Assembly (NCBI GenBank): GCA_001302825.1
Contig: LIZR01000007.1
Coordinates: 1 to 34,004, forward strand
DNA length: 34,004 nt
Direction: 5' to 3'
DNA from: Planctomycetes bacterium DG_23
GTDB taxonomy: Bacteria > Planctomycetota > DG-23
A program made the position numbers and the translations under genes. Under the pieces are notes generated by a model that saw nothing but the letters and a program-made list of their open reading frames with translations, did no database searches and was not told where the DNA came from. Each line of letters starts with the position of its first letter. Within the stretch, counting starts at the first letter, position 1. Positions 1 to 8,163 of the stretch are shown piece by piece.

Positions 1-19
1 CGAATGACGAGTGACGAAC

Positions 20-2023
20 CTATTGGCCTCGAAGGGGGAAGCCTTTCTTATGCAGATGCTTTATTATTCTTTCTTCTTCCCGGTCAACTTCCTCACCCGT
101 GAGCGTCTTTTCTGGCGAGCGAAAAAGAAGTGAGAAGGCGATGGACTTTTTGCCCTCGCCCAGCGCATATTCATCGAAAAAGGAGATTTCTTCCAAAAAT
201 GCGGGTTTCACTTCTTCGACAGCGGCCTTGAGGTTTGCCCAGGAGACCTCGTCATCGGCGACCACAGCCAGGTCGCGTCTGGTCGCGGGGAAGCGGGGAA
301 GCGGCCGGTAACGCTTTCCCATACGCGCCGCTTCGGCCAGAGAGGCAAAATCCAGTTCCGCCACCACCGGGCTTGAACTGAGGTCAAAAAGGCCGCGGAG
401 ATTTTCCGAAATAACGCCCACTATGCCTATGAGTTCATCATTTATAAAAATCTTTGCCGAATGCATGGATGCAAGAAAGGGGATTTCGGCCGGGACAATT
501 TCTGTATCTTCCAGGAGCCCCAGGGCCTCAAAGATGCCTTCCAACACGCCTTTCAGGGCGAAAAAATCGCCATCTTGCAGCAGGGCGAGGTGCGGTTTCT
601 CTATGGGCAGTTTGCCCTCCGCTTTTTGCGAGAGATAGGTGTGGGCCAGTTCATAAATCCTCAAATCCGTGATGCCCCGGTCTTCGTTAGTCTTTTTGAC
701 CCGAAGGAGCCCGGGAAGAAGCGTGGTTCTGAGGAGCGGCCTTTCTTTATCTATGGGGTTGGAAATGGAAAGGACTTCTCTTGAAGCGGCGAAGGCTTCA
801 AGGACACGAGCGCTTTCAAAACTTATGGTCATCACCTCATAGAATCCGGCGCCAAGGAGTACGGAGCGAGCCTTTTCGGCCACTATGGCCTCGGGGCGCT
901 TTTTGCTCACGGCCTGGGCAAGGCGGCTACGCTCGCTTATTTTGTCAAACCCGTGGATCCTGGCTACCTCTTCAATAAGGTCTACCTCCCGCTCGATGTC
1001 CGGGCGAAATGAGGGGATTTGAAGCGTGATGCGGTCGCTGGTGGCCTCAGTTATGGCGAAACCAAGCCGCTCCAGGATACCTTTCACCTCATCTTCGGGG
1101 ATTTCCAGGCCCAGGAGTTTATTCACCCGGGCCGGCCTGAGGGAAACCGTTTTTGGGGCAAGGTCCAGATAATTTACATCAATTAAGCCGGGAGCGACCT
1201 TGCCGGAGCCAATTTCAGACATCAAAGCAGCCGCGCGACGGCTGGCCCAGTCCGTCCCCCTGGGGTCAACGCCTCGCTCAAAGCGATAGGAGGAATCTGA
1301 AGTAAGCGCCAGCGCTCGGGAGGTGCGGCGGATGGAGGCCGGGCTGAAATAGGCGCTCTCCAGCAGCACGGTCTTGGTGCGCTCACTCACTTCTGTTTCC
1401 AGCCCGCCCATTACCCCGGCCACAGCCACGGGTCTTTCTGCATCGCAAATGGCGAGCATCTCGCCACTTAGAGCGAGTTCTGTGCCGTCTATGGTGACAA
1501 TTTTTTCTCCGGCCCGGGCCCGGCGCACGATGATTTTTCCCTCTTTTAGTTTATCATAATCAAAGGCGTGCAGGGGCTGGCCGCATTCCAGCATAACGAA
1601 ATTGGTGATATCAACGATGTTGTTCACCGGCCGAAGACCCAGGGCCACCAGGCGCGCTTTGAGCCAGGCGGGTGAATCTTTTACTTGCACATCGTAAATG
1701 ATGCGGGCAATATAACGAGGGCACAAATCGCGGTCAAAAATCTCCACACCGGTCCAATCAGAAACCGTCTTGCCGGTTTCCTGTAATTTAATCTCAGGAA
1801 TCTTAAGGGGTGCGCAGGTTGCCGCGGCAATCTCCCGGGCGAGACCCATATGGGAAAGGGCGTCCCCGCGGTTGGGGGTAATCTCCAGTTCCAGGAGGAA
1901 ATCCTCAGCCTTTTTTTCTATGGCCTCACAGCCGAAGCCGAGCATAGTGAAAAGTTCGGCCGTCCCTTCAGGAACCAGGTCGAAATCGCAGTAGTCTTTA
2001 AGCCAGGAGAAAAGAACTTTCAT
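20..2023 (-). CDS. pheT: Phenylalanine--tRNA ligase beta subunit (short form)
   Basis: 667 aa; motifs ITPNRGD, GLRPVNNIVDITNFVMLECGQPLHAFDYDKL, RPVAVAGVMGG, LLESAYFSPASIRRTSRAL, C-terminal anticodon-binding-like RYRPLPRFPATRRDLAVV. Follows pheS with a 6-bp gap. Confidence 0.97.
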   Translation of the reverse strand: MKVLFSWLKDYCDFDLVPEGTAELFTMLGFGCEAIEKKAEDFLLELEITPNRGDALSHMGLAREIAAATCAPLKIPEIKLQETGKTVSDWTGVEIFDRDLCPRYIARIIYDVQVKDSPAWLKARLVALGLRPVNNIVDITNFVMLECGQPLHAFDYDKLKEGKIIVRRARAGEKIVTIDGTELALSGEMLAICDAERPVAVAGVMGGLETEVSERTKTVLLESAYFSPASIRRTSRALALTSDSSYRFERGVDPRGTDWASRRAAALMSEIGSGKVAPGLIDVNYLDLAPKTVSLRPARVNKLLGLEIPEDEVKGILERLGFAITEATSDRITLQIPSFRPDIEREVDLIEEVARIHGFDKISERSRLAQAVSKKRPEAIVAEKARSVLLGAGFYEVMTISFESARVLEAFAASREVLSISNPIDKERPLLRTTLLPGLLRVKKTNEDRGITDLRIYELAHTYLSQKAEGKLPIEKPHLALLQDGDFFALKGVLEGIFEALGLLEDTEIVPAEIPFLASMHSAKIFINDELIGIVGVISENLRGLFDLSSSPVVAELDFASLAEAARMGKRYRPLPRFPATRRDLAVVADDEVSWANLKAAVEEVKPAFLEEISFFDEYALGEGKKSIAFSLLFRSPEKTLTGEEVDREEERIIKHLHKKGFPLRGQ

Positions 2024-2029
2024 AGCGTA

Positions 2030-3064
2030 TTAAAATTGCCTCAGAAACCTGAGGTCATCCTCGAAGAATAATCTGATGTCATCTATGCCGAATTTGAGCA
2101 TAGCCACCCGTTCCACCCCGAGGCCGAAGGCAAAGCCAGTATATTTTTCCGTATCATAGCCCACGGCCTCGAATACTTTGGGGTCAACCATACCAGCGCC
2201 CAGGATTTCTATCCAGCCGGTCTGGCCGCAGACCGCACAGCCTTTGCCCTTACAGAGGAAGCAGGATATATCCATATCCGCGGAGGGCTCGGTAAAGGGA
2301 AAGAAACTGGGGCGAAAGCGCGTCTTTACCTCAAAGCCGAAAACTTCGCGGGCGAATATGGAAAGAACCGTCTTGAGGTCGGCCATTGAAACATCCTCAT
2401 CTACCATCAGGCCTTCTATCTGATGGAACATAAAATGATGGGTGGCGTCAACGGTATCCGGGCGATAGGTGCGGCCGGGGATGAGCACACGAATGGGCGG
2501 CTGGGCGGCTTCCATAACCCTGATTTGCACCGGAGAGGTGTGACTGCGCAAGAGAACATCTTCTTTCACATAGAAGGTATCGTAGGGGTCGCGGGAAGGA
2601 TGGTCGCGGGGGATATTGAGGGCGGTGAAATTATAATATTCCAGTTCCACTTCCGGACCTTCGACCACGGAAAAGCCCAAGCGCGAGAAAACATCAATGA
2701 TTTCTTCGGTAATCTGGGTTATGGGATGAAGATGCCCCTGAGGGGGTCTCTTTCCGGGGATGGTTATATCTTTTGATTTGACAATTTGTCCTTTGATTCG
2801 TGGGCCGACCTGGCGAAATTTGCGGGGGAATCTGGTCTTGGCCTCATTTATGAGCCGGGAGACTTGCTTTCTTACCTCATTGGCCAGCCGCCCTACCTCC
2901 GGCCGCTCGTCCTCCGGAAGGGAGCCTATCTGGGACATCTCCTGGGCGATAAGCCCGCGCCGGGCCAGATATTTTATGCGCAACTTATCTACCATCTCCC
3001 AGGATGAGGCCGAGGCAATTTCTTCTTTCGCCTTTTTTTGGATTTGCTGGAGGCGCTTCTTCAT
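2030..3064 (-). CDS. pheS: Phenylalanine--tRNA ligase alpha subunit
   Basis: 344 aa; HPITQITEEIIDVFSRLGFSVVEGPEVE, RDPYDTFYV, LLRSHTSPVQIRVM, GLGVERVAMLKFGIDDIRLFFEDDLRFLRQF. Confidence 0.98.
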   Translation of the reverse strand: MKKRLQQIQKKAKEEIASASSWEMVDKLRIKYLARRGLIAQEMSQIGSLPEDERPEVGRLANEVRKQVSRLINEAKTRFPRKFRQVGPRIKGQIVKSKDITIPGKRPPQGHLHPITQITEEIIDVFSRLGFSVVEGPEVELEYYNFTALNIPRDHPSRDPYDTFYVKEDVLLRSHTSPVQIRVMEAAQPPIRVLIPGRTYRPDTVDATHHFMFHQIEGLMVDEDVSMADLKTVLSIFAREVFGFEVKTRFRPSFFPFTEPSADMDISCFLCKGKGCAVCGQTGWIEILGAGMVDPKVFEAVGYDTEKYTGFAFGLGVERVAMLKFGIDDIRLFFEDDLRFLRQF

Positions 3065-3084
3065 CCGGCCTCCCGGACCGCGGA

Positions 3085-3450
3085 TTACGCGGATATTTTA
3101 AGTTTCTCTTTGGCCATCTCCACCAATTTATCAAAAGAGGCTTCATCGGAGACCGCCATCTCGGCGAGCATCTTGCGGTTGATATCCACCTGGGCCTGAT
3201 TGAGGCCGTGGACGAACTCGCTATAGGTAATGCCGCGGGCACGGCAGGCGGCATTGATGCGGGTAATCCAGAGACGGCGAAAATCCCTTTTCTTGCGCTT
3301 GCGGTCGCGATAGGCGTAAACTTTAGCCCGGGTAACCGCCTCCTTAACCGTGCGATAAAGGCGATGGCGACCGCCGCGATAACCCTTGGCGGCCTTGAAG
3401 AGTTTCTTTTTTGCCTGACGGCGAGCGGCGCCTTTTCTGGCTCGGGCCAT
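3085..3450 (-). CDS. rplT: 50S ribosomal protein L20
   Basis: 121 aa; KAAKGYRGGRHRLYRTVKEAV, RDRKRKKRDFRRLWITRINAACR; operon context. Confidence 0.98.
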   Translation of the reverse strand: MARARKGAARRQAKKKLFKAAKGYRGGRHRLYRTVKEAVTRAKVYAYRDRKRKKRDFRRLWITRINAACRARGITYSEFVHGLNQAQVDINRKMLAEMAVSDEASFDKLVEMAKEKLKISA

Positions 3451-3462
3451 TTTCCCTCCTGA

Positions 3463-3663
3463 TTAAGATTTAGAGCCCAATAATCTGACTAATTTTTTTG
3501 CGGGACGGCCGAGGACCTCGCGAGTTTTCCTCAGTTGGCGGCGGCGTTTGCCCCGTTTTTTGGCCAGAAGATGGCTTTTGCCGGCGCGGCCGCGTAGGAC
3601 CTTGCCTTTGCGGGTGACCTTTATTCTCTTTTTGACACCTTTGTGCGTTTTGAGTTTAGGCAT
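3463..3663 (-). CDS. rpmI: 50S ribosomal protein L35
   Basis: 66 aa; MPKLKTHKGVKKRIKVTRKGKVLRGRAGKSHLLAKK; between infC and rplT. Confidence 0.97.
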   Translation of the reverse strand: MPKLKTHKGVKKRIKVTRKGKVLRGRAGKSHLLAKKRGKRRRQLRKTREVLGRPAKKLVRLLGSKS

Positions 3664-3743
3664 TTTTACACCTTGAACTGTAAGCGAAAAGCAAAAAATA
3701 TCCCCTTCCCGGGTAGCGCAAAAAGTTTTACTGTTTAGAGGCG

Positions 3744-4253
3744 TTATTTAGGGGCCAGGGTCATATTCATCATTCGGCCGGTGAGGACGGGCTGTTTTTC
3801 CACCTTGGCCACATCCTCAAGTTCCTGGGCCATACGGGCGAGGATGGCCTTAGCCAGGTCCGTATGAGCCAGTGCGCGCCGGCCGCGAAAGAGCATATTG
3901 AGCACCACCTTATCCTTGCGTTCCAGAAATTCCCGGGCCTTTTTCACTTTTATCTGGAGGTCGTGCGGGTCTATTTTAGGACTCAGGCGCAGGTATTTTA
4001 CTTGCACCAGATGCTGCTTCTGCCGGGATGAGTGCTGGCGTTTCTTCTGCTGATATTTGAACTTGCCATAATCCATAAGCCGACAGACCGGCGGCTTGGC
4101 CTCCGGCGCCACCTCCACCAGGTCCAATCCCGCTTCCTGCGCCCGGCCCAACGCCTCTTCCGTGGGGATTATCCCTATCTGCTCTCCATCCTCCCCTATA
4201 AGACGAACCTCCGATACGCGAATGCGCTCATTTACCCTCAACTCTTTGCCAAT
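3744..4253 (-). CDS. infC: Translation initiation factor IF-3, start re-assigned to ATT at 4253
   Basis: EVRLIGEDGEQIGI, APEAKPPVCRLMDYGKFKYQQKK. ORF track starts at TTG (4241); four codons upstream in frame is ATT (4253-4251) giving (M)GKELRVNERIRVSEVRLI, with an AGGAG about 10 nt upstream. Confidence 0.93.
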   Translation of the reverse strand: MGKELRVNERIRVSEVRLIGEDGEQIGIIPTEEALGRAQEAGLDLVEVAPEAKPPVCRLMDYGKFKYQQKKRQHSSRQKQHLVQVKYLRLSPKIDPHDLQIKVKKAREFLERKDKVVLNMLFRGRRALAHTDLAKAILARMAQELEDVAKVEKQPVLTGRMMNMTLAPK

Positions 4254-4352
4254 AGGCCTTCATCTCCTTTCTGTGTTGCAGTAAGATAAATCTGCTGACA
4301 ATGTCTAAAAACTGCTCCTGTAACGGCCTCACTCTTAACTGTCTCAGGCCGA

Positions 4353-6260
4353 TTAAGCCGGAATCCGTTCTTCAATCTCCGCAAGAAGGCGCGCCGCGAC
4401 ATCATCCAGGCAGTGCTGGCCCAAATCCCCTTCGGTGCGATGGCGTAGCGCCACCGTCCCTTTTTCCGCCTCCTTATCCCCAAGGATGAGCATATAGGGG
4501 ATTTTCTCCAGCGTGGCCTCACGAATCTTAAGAGAGATCCTTTCACTTCTGAGGTCGGCCTCCGAGCGTAGCCCTTTTTCTTGCAAACCCTTTTTTATCT
4601 CTAAGGCGTAATCATTATGCCGGTCAGCAATGGGCAGGACCTTAACCTGAACCGGAGCAAGCCAGAGAGGGAAGGCCCCGGCGTAATGCTCTATAAGCCC
4701 GCCGATGAAGCGCTCCATGGCGCCCAGGACGGTGCGGTGCACTATCACCGTCAGGTGCTCGGCGCCGTCAGCACCCACATAAGTGGCGTTAAAGCGAGTA
4801 GGCAGATTGAGGTCCACCTGAATAGTGGGCCCCTGCCAGAGGCGGCCCATAGAATCCAGAAGTTTTATGTCAATCTTGGGGGCATAGAATACCCCGCCAC
4901 CTTCATCCACCTCATACTGCGTGCGGCGCTCTTCCAGGGCCTTACGCAAGGCCTCAGTTGACCACTGCCACTCTTCCTCGGTTCCCAGATGGTCTTCGGG
5001 CATCGTGGCCAGATAAGTGCGGTAAGTGTAGCCAAAGGCCTTCATCATAAAATCCGCCAGTTCCAGGACGCCGGCCACTTCGGAGGCGAGTTGCTCCTGG
5101 GTGCAAAAGATGTGGGCATCATCCTGGGTGAAGCCGCGCACGCGCAGCATACCGTGCAAGGTGCCCGACGGCTCGTAGCGATATACCGTGCCCAATTCGC
5201 ACAGGCGCAGTGGCAAATCCCGGTAACTTCGCTTCCGGGACTGATAAATCATTATATGACCGGGACAATTCATCGGTTTCAGGCGATAAGGCTGGCCATC
5301 TATGTCCATAGGCGAATACATAAGGTCGGCATATTTGTCCAGATGGCCGGAAATTTCGAAGATGCGCTCGTTGGCGATATGCGGGGTATAGACAATCTGG
5401 TAGCCGCGCTTAAGGTGCTCTTCATACCAGAATTTTTCTATCAGGTGTCGTATGAGCCCGCCCTTAGGATGCCAGTGGATAAGCCCGGGGCCCACCTCTT
5501 CGTGCACACTGAAAAGGCCGAGTTCCTTGCCCAGACGGCGGTGGTCCCGGGCCTTTGCTTGCTCCAGAAGTTTAAGATGCTTTTTAAGTTCCTCTTCAGA
5601 ATAAAAGGCCGTGCCATAGACACGCTGGAGCATCTTGTTGCGCGAATCCCCCCGCCAGTAGGAGCCAGCCACGCTGAGAAGTTTAAAGGCCTTGATGCGG
5701 GAGGCATCGGGAAGATGCGGTCCCAAACAGAGGTCCAGAAAATCGCCCTGCCCATAAAAAGAAATCGGCTCCTGGTCAATCTCACCAAGGAGTTCCAGTT
5801 TATAGACCTGGCCGGCATCTTTCATCCTGCGCATGGCCTCGGCCTTGGGGAGACTGAGGCGCTGGAAGGGTTCGCCTTTGGCTATGATGCGGCGCATCTC
5901 CTTTTCAATTCTTCCTAAGTCTTCTTCGGTAATCTTTTCTTCCAGGTCAAAATCATAATAGAAGCCATCTTCAATGGCCGGGCCGATGGCGAACTTCACC
6001 CCTTCAAAGATATGACCCACGGCCTCGGCCATTATATGGGCGGCGGAATGCCGCAGTATATCCAGGCCCTCGGGACAGTCCGGCATTACCAGTTCCAACT
6101 TGCCGCTCTGGGTAAGCGGGGCGGAAAGGTCGAGCAGCCTTCCGTCCATCTTCACCGCCACCGCCTCCTGGGCTTGCTGCAAAGTGGCCGCGGCCTGGCC
6201 GGCCTCAATGCCTTCAGGGAACTCCCGCTCAGTGCCATCTGGAAATCCAATTCTTATCAC
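4353..6260 (-). CDS. thrS: Threonine--tRNA ligase
   Basis: 635 aa; N-terminal TGS domain, HSAAHIMAEAV, YRLKPMNCPGHIMIYQSRKRSYRDLPLRLCELGTVYRYEPSGTLHGMLRVRGFTQDDAHIFC; GTG start. Confidence 0.98.
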   Translation of the reverse strand: MIRIGFPDGTEREFPEGIEAGQAAATLQQAQEAVAVKMDGRLLDLSAPLTQSGKLELVMPDCPEGLDILRHSAAHIMAEAVGHIFEGVKFAIGPAIEDGFYYDFDLEEKITEEDLGRIEKEMRRIIAKGEPFQRLSLPKAEAMRRMKDAGQVYKLELLGEIDQEPISFYGQGDFLDLCLGPHLPDASRIKAFKLLSVAGSYWRGDSRNKMLQRVYGTAFYSEEELKKHLKLLEQAKARDHRRLGKELGLFSVHEEVGPGLIHWHPKGGLIRHLIEKFWYEEHLKRGYQIVYTPHIANERIFEISGHLDKYADLMYSPMDIDGQPYRLKPMNCPGHIMIYQSRKRSYRDLPLRLCELGTVYRYEPSGTLHGMLRVRGFTQDDAHIFCTQEQLASEVAGVLELADFMMKAFGYTYRTYLATMPEDHLGTEEEWQWSTEALRKALEERRTQYEVDEGGGVFYAPKIDIKLLDSMGRLWQGPTIQVDLNLPTRFNATYVGADGAEHLTVIVHRTVLGAMERFIGGLIEHYAGAFPLWLAPVQVKVLPIADRHNDYALEIKKGLQEKGLRSEADLRSERISLKIREATLEKIPYMLILGDKEAEKGTVALRHRTEGDLGQHCLDDVAARLLAEIEERIPA

Positions 6261-6321
6261 GACCCTAAACCTTCAGATAGAAATCGCCCCTTCTGGGGTG
6301 CGGGGGAAAAGGCAAAATAAG

Positions 6322-6397
6322 TGGTGGGCGATACTGGACTTGAACCAGTGACCTCTTGCTTGTCGAGCAAGCGCTCTTCCCACTGAGCTAATCGCCC
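6322..6397 (-). tRNA. tRNA-Val (anticodon GAC), CCA encoded
   Basis: Reverse complement GGGCGATTAGCTCAGTGGGAAGAGCGCTTGCTCGACAAGCAAGAGGTCACTGGTTCAAGTCCAGTATCGCCCACCA; acceptor GGGCGAT/ATCGCCC, anticodon stem CTTGC/GCAAG with loop TCGACAA, T-arm ACTGG-TTCAAGT-CCAGT. Confidence 0.97.
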
Positions 6398-6441
6398 ACC
6401 TGCTTCAGGAAATGCCTTTATGGAAAGCATCCTCGCAGGAT

Positions 6442-6469
6442 ATTTTATTGAATTCGGCCCTCTTGTCAA
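6442..6469 (-). promoter_or_regulatory. Sigma-70-type promoter for tRNA-Val (possibly also thrS operon)
   Basis: Minus strand TTGACA (6469-6464), 16-bp spacer, TAAAAT (6447-6442), about 45 nt before the tRNA 5' end. Confidence 0.75.
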
Positions 6470-6502
6470 GAAAAAAATGAAAATTTGCACCGGGAGGATG
6501 AG

Positions 6503-6531
6503 TTGACTTAGCCCTGAAAAAGGGTTAGGAT
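6503..6531 (+). promoter_or_regulatory. Sigma-70-type promoter for the 6556 glycosyltransferase
   Basis: TTGACT (6503-6508), 17-bp spacer, TAGGAT (6526-6531); divergent from the tRNA promoter. Confidence 0.55.
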
Positions 6532-6555
6532 TTATAGAATGGATTATCCAAATTT

Positions 6556-8163
6556 TTGGAGGTGGATTTGAAACTACGCTGGGAAATTCTTCTCATCGGG
6601 CTAATCCTCGTCGCAGCATTTGGCCTGAGGATGTATAAACTGGGCAAAAATGAACTGTGGCTGGACGAGGCCTACTGCACGCTCACGGCCAAAAAAGGGC
6701 CGGTGGGAATAGTCCAGGAACTGAGGACCGATAATACGCCGCCTCTTTATTATCTTTTGCTTTATCTCTGGATGAAAGTTGCAGGAGAGGATGAGGTGGC
6801 GCTGAGGAGCCTTTCGGTGGCCTTCGGCGTGGCCGCGGTTTTCCTTATTTACTGCCTGGGCAGAAAAAACTTCAGTCCCAAAGTAGGCCTCTGGGCAGGC
6901 TTAATTTTGGCTATAAGTCCTCTCCATATCTATTACTCTCAAGAGACGCGTATGTATGCGCCGCTGGTCTTTTTCCTGATACTCTTTTTCCATTTCCTCC
7001 TGCGGCTTCTGTGGGAAAGCAGGGCCTCAAACTGGGCGGGTCTTATAATTTCCGGAATCCTCGCCCTCTACACCAGTTATGCGGCATTTTTCTTTTTGCC
7101 CGTGGCGTCAGTCTTTTTTGTCCTGAGGCCGAAGCGGAAAGAGCAGATAAAAATGCTCGTCTCGCTTCTTATCATAGGCGCTTTCTTTCTTCCCTGGGTT
7201 CCTATCCTCCTATCTCAACCTTCGGCCCAGGCTACTACCTGGCTCGGGGCCTACTGGGAAAAAGGCAAATGGCTTATGCTACCCCGCTCCTTTGAGGCCA
7301 TTTTCCTGGGTGCAAATTACCCCCCTTATCTCAGGTCGCTTCCTCACGGAACGGCAAAACTATTGCGCATAGCCACCTTAATCCCGGTGGGGCTCATTTT
7401 TTGCTCAAGCGTTTTTCCCTGGAGAAAGGAACGGACGGGAAGCGAGCGAAAGGGGATATTATTTCTGCTTCTCGCGGCACTTTTTCTTCCTCTGGTTCTG
7501 GCATTTTTGCTATCTTTCTGGCGGCCTATGTTTGTGGTAGGAAGACATGATTTGATAGTGGTGCCGGTGGCGGCTTTGCTTCTGGGGATGGGTCTGGCGA
7601 AGTTGGGGCGGTTCTGGGCGCTGGGCTTGACTTGCCTGGTTATTTATTTCACCTGGGCAACGCTAAAAACGAATTACGGAAGCCGGCCAGAATTCTACGA
7701 AAAGGCCGCCGCAGTCTATATCCTGCAAAATAGCAGGGCGGAAGATGCGGTAGTGTTCACCGGCTATCGCCGCGCTCCGCTGGAATATTATCTGGGACTA
7801 TTCGGCGAACTCAGGGGGGCCAGACTACGCTATTATTCCTTCCCGCCGTCGGTAGCCCGGCATCTGGGTTGGTATGATAAGGCCGGGCTTCTACAGGAGG
7901 AGGAGAAACTCAAAAGCGATGCCCGCCGCCTGGCGCACCTGGTCTTGGAGGAAATCAGCCCCGGCAGTAAGGTCTGGATAGCCCAGTCCAAACAGCGAGA
8001 CATACGGGAAAGGATAAACCGCTATTTTGCCGGCGAGATGCAAAGGCTGGCTCAGGAGGAGGCGTTTGAAGAACTTCGGGACCTAAACTATCCCGACCTC
8101 GGCCTGAGATGCTTCCAGCGGCTGGAAAGAGAAAGCGGCACTCGAAACTCGTCACTCAGATGA
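6556..8163 (+). CDS. GT-C fold glycosyltransferase, PMT_2/GT39-GT83-like membrane protein
   Basis: 535 aa polytopic; ELWLDEAYCTLTA acidic first-loop motif, RTDNTPPLYYLLLYLWMKVAGEDEVALRSLSV, SPLHIYYSQETRMYAP typical of this family. Confidence 0.88.
   Translation: MEVDLKLRWEILLIGLILVAAFGLRMYKLGKNELWLDEAYCTLTAKKGPVGIVQELRTDNTPPLYYLLLYLWMKVAGEDEVALRSLSVAFGVAAVFLIYCLGRKNFSPKVGLWAGLILAISPLHIYYSQETRMYAPLVFFLILFFHFLLRLLWESRASNWAGLIISGILALYTSYAAFFFLPVASVFFVLRPKRKEQIKMLVSLLIIGAFFLPWVPILLSQPSAQATTWLGAYWEKGKWLMLPRSFEAIFLGANYPPYLRSLPHGTAKLLRIATLIPVGLIFCSSVFPWRKERTGSERKGILFLLLAALFLPLVLAFLLSFWRPMFVVGRHDLIVVPVAALLLGMGLAKLGRFWALGLTCLVIYFTWATLKTNYGSRPEFYEKAAAVYILQNSRAEDAVVFTGYRRAPLEYYLGLFGELRGARLRYYSFPPSVARHLGWYDKAGLLQEEEKLKSDARRLAHLVLEEISPGSKVWIAQSKQRDIRERINRYFAGEMQRLAQEEAFEELRDLNYPDLGLRCFQRLERESGTRNSSLR

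Noticed and set aside
4989-5918. 309-aa plus-strand ORF opposite thrS
   Set aside because: Entirely antisense to a conserved gene; composition consistent with a GC-skewed codon-position shadow ORF.
6257-6490. 77-aa minus-strand ORF (GGRLAQWEERLLDKQEVTGSSPVSPTTYF)
   Set aside because: Translation through tRNA-Val; this peptide pattern is a common tRNA-derived false ORF.
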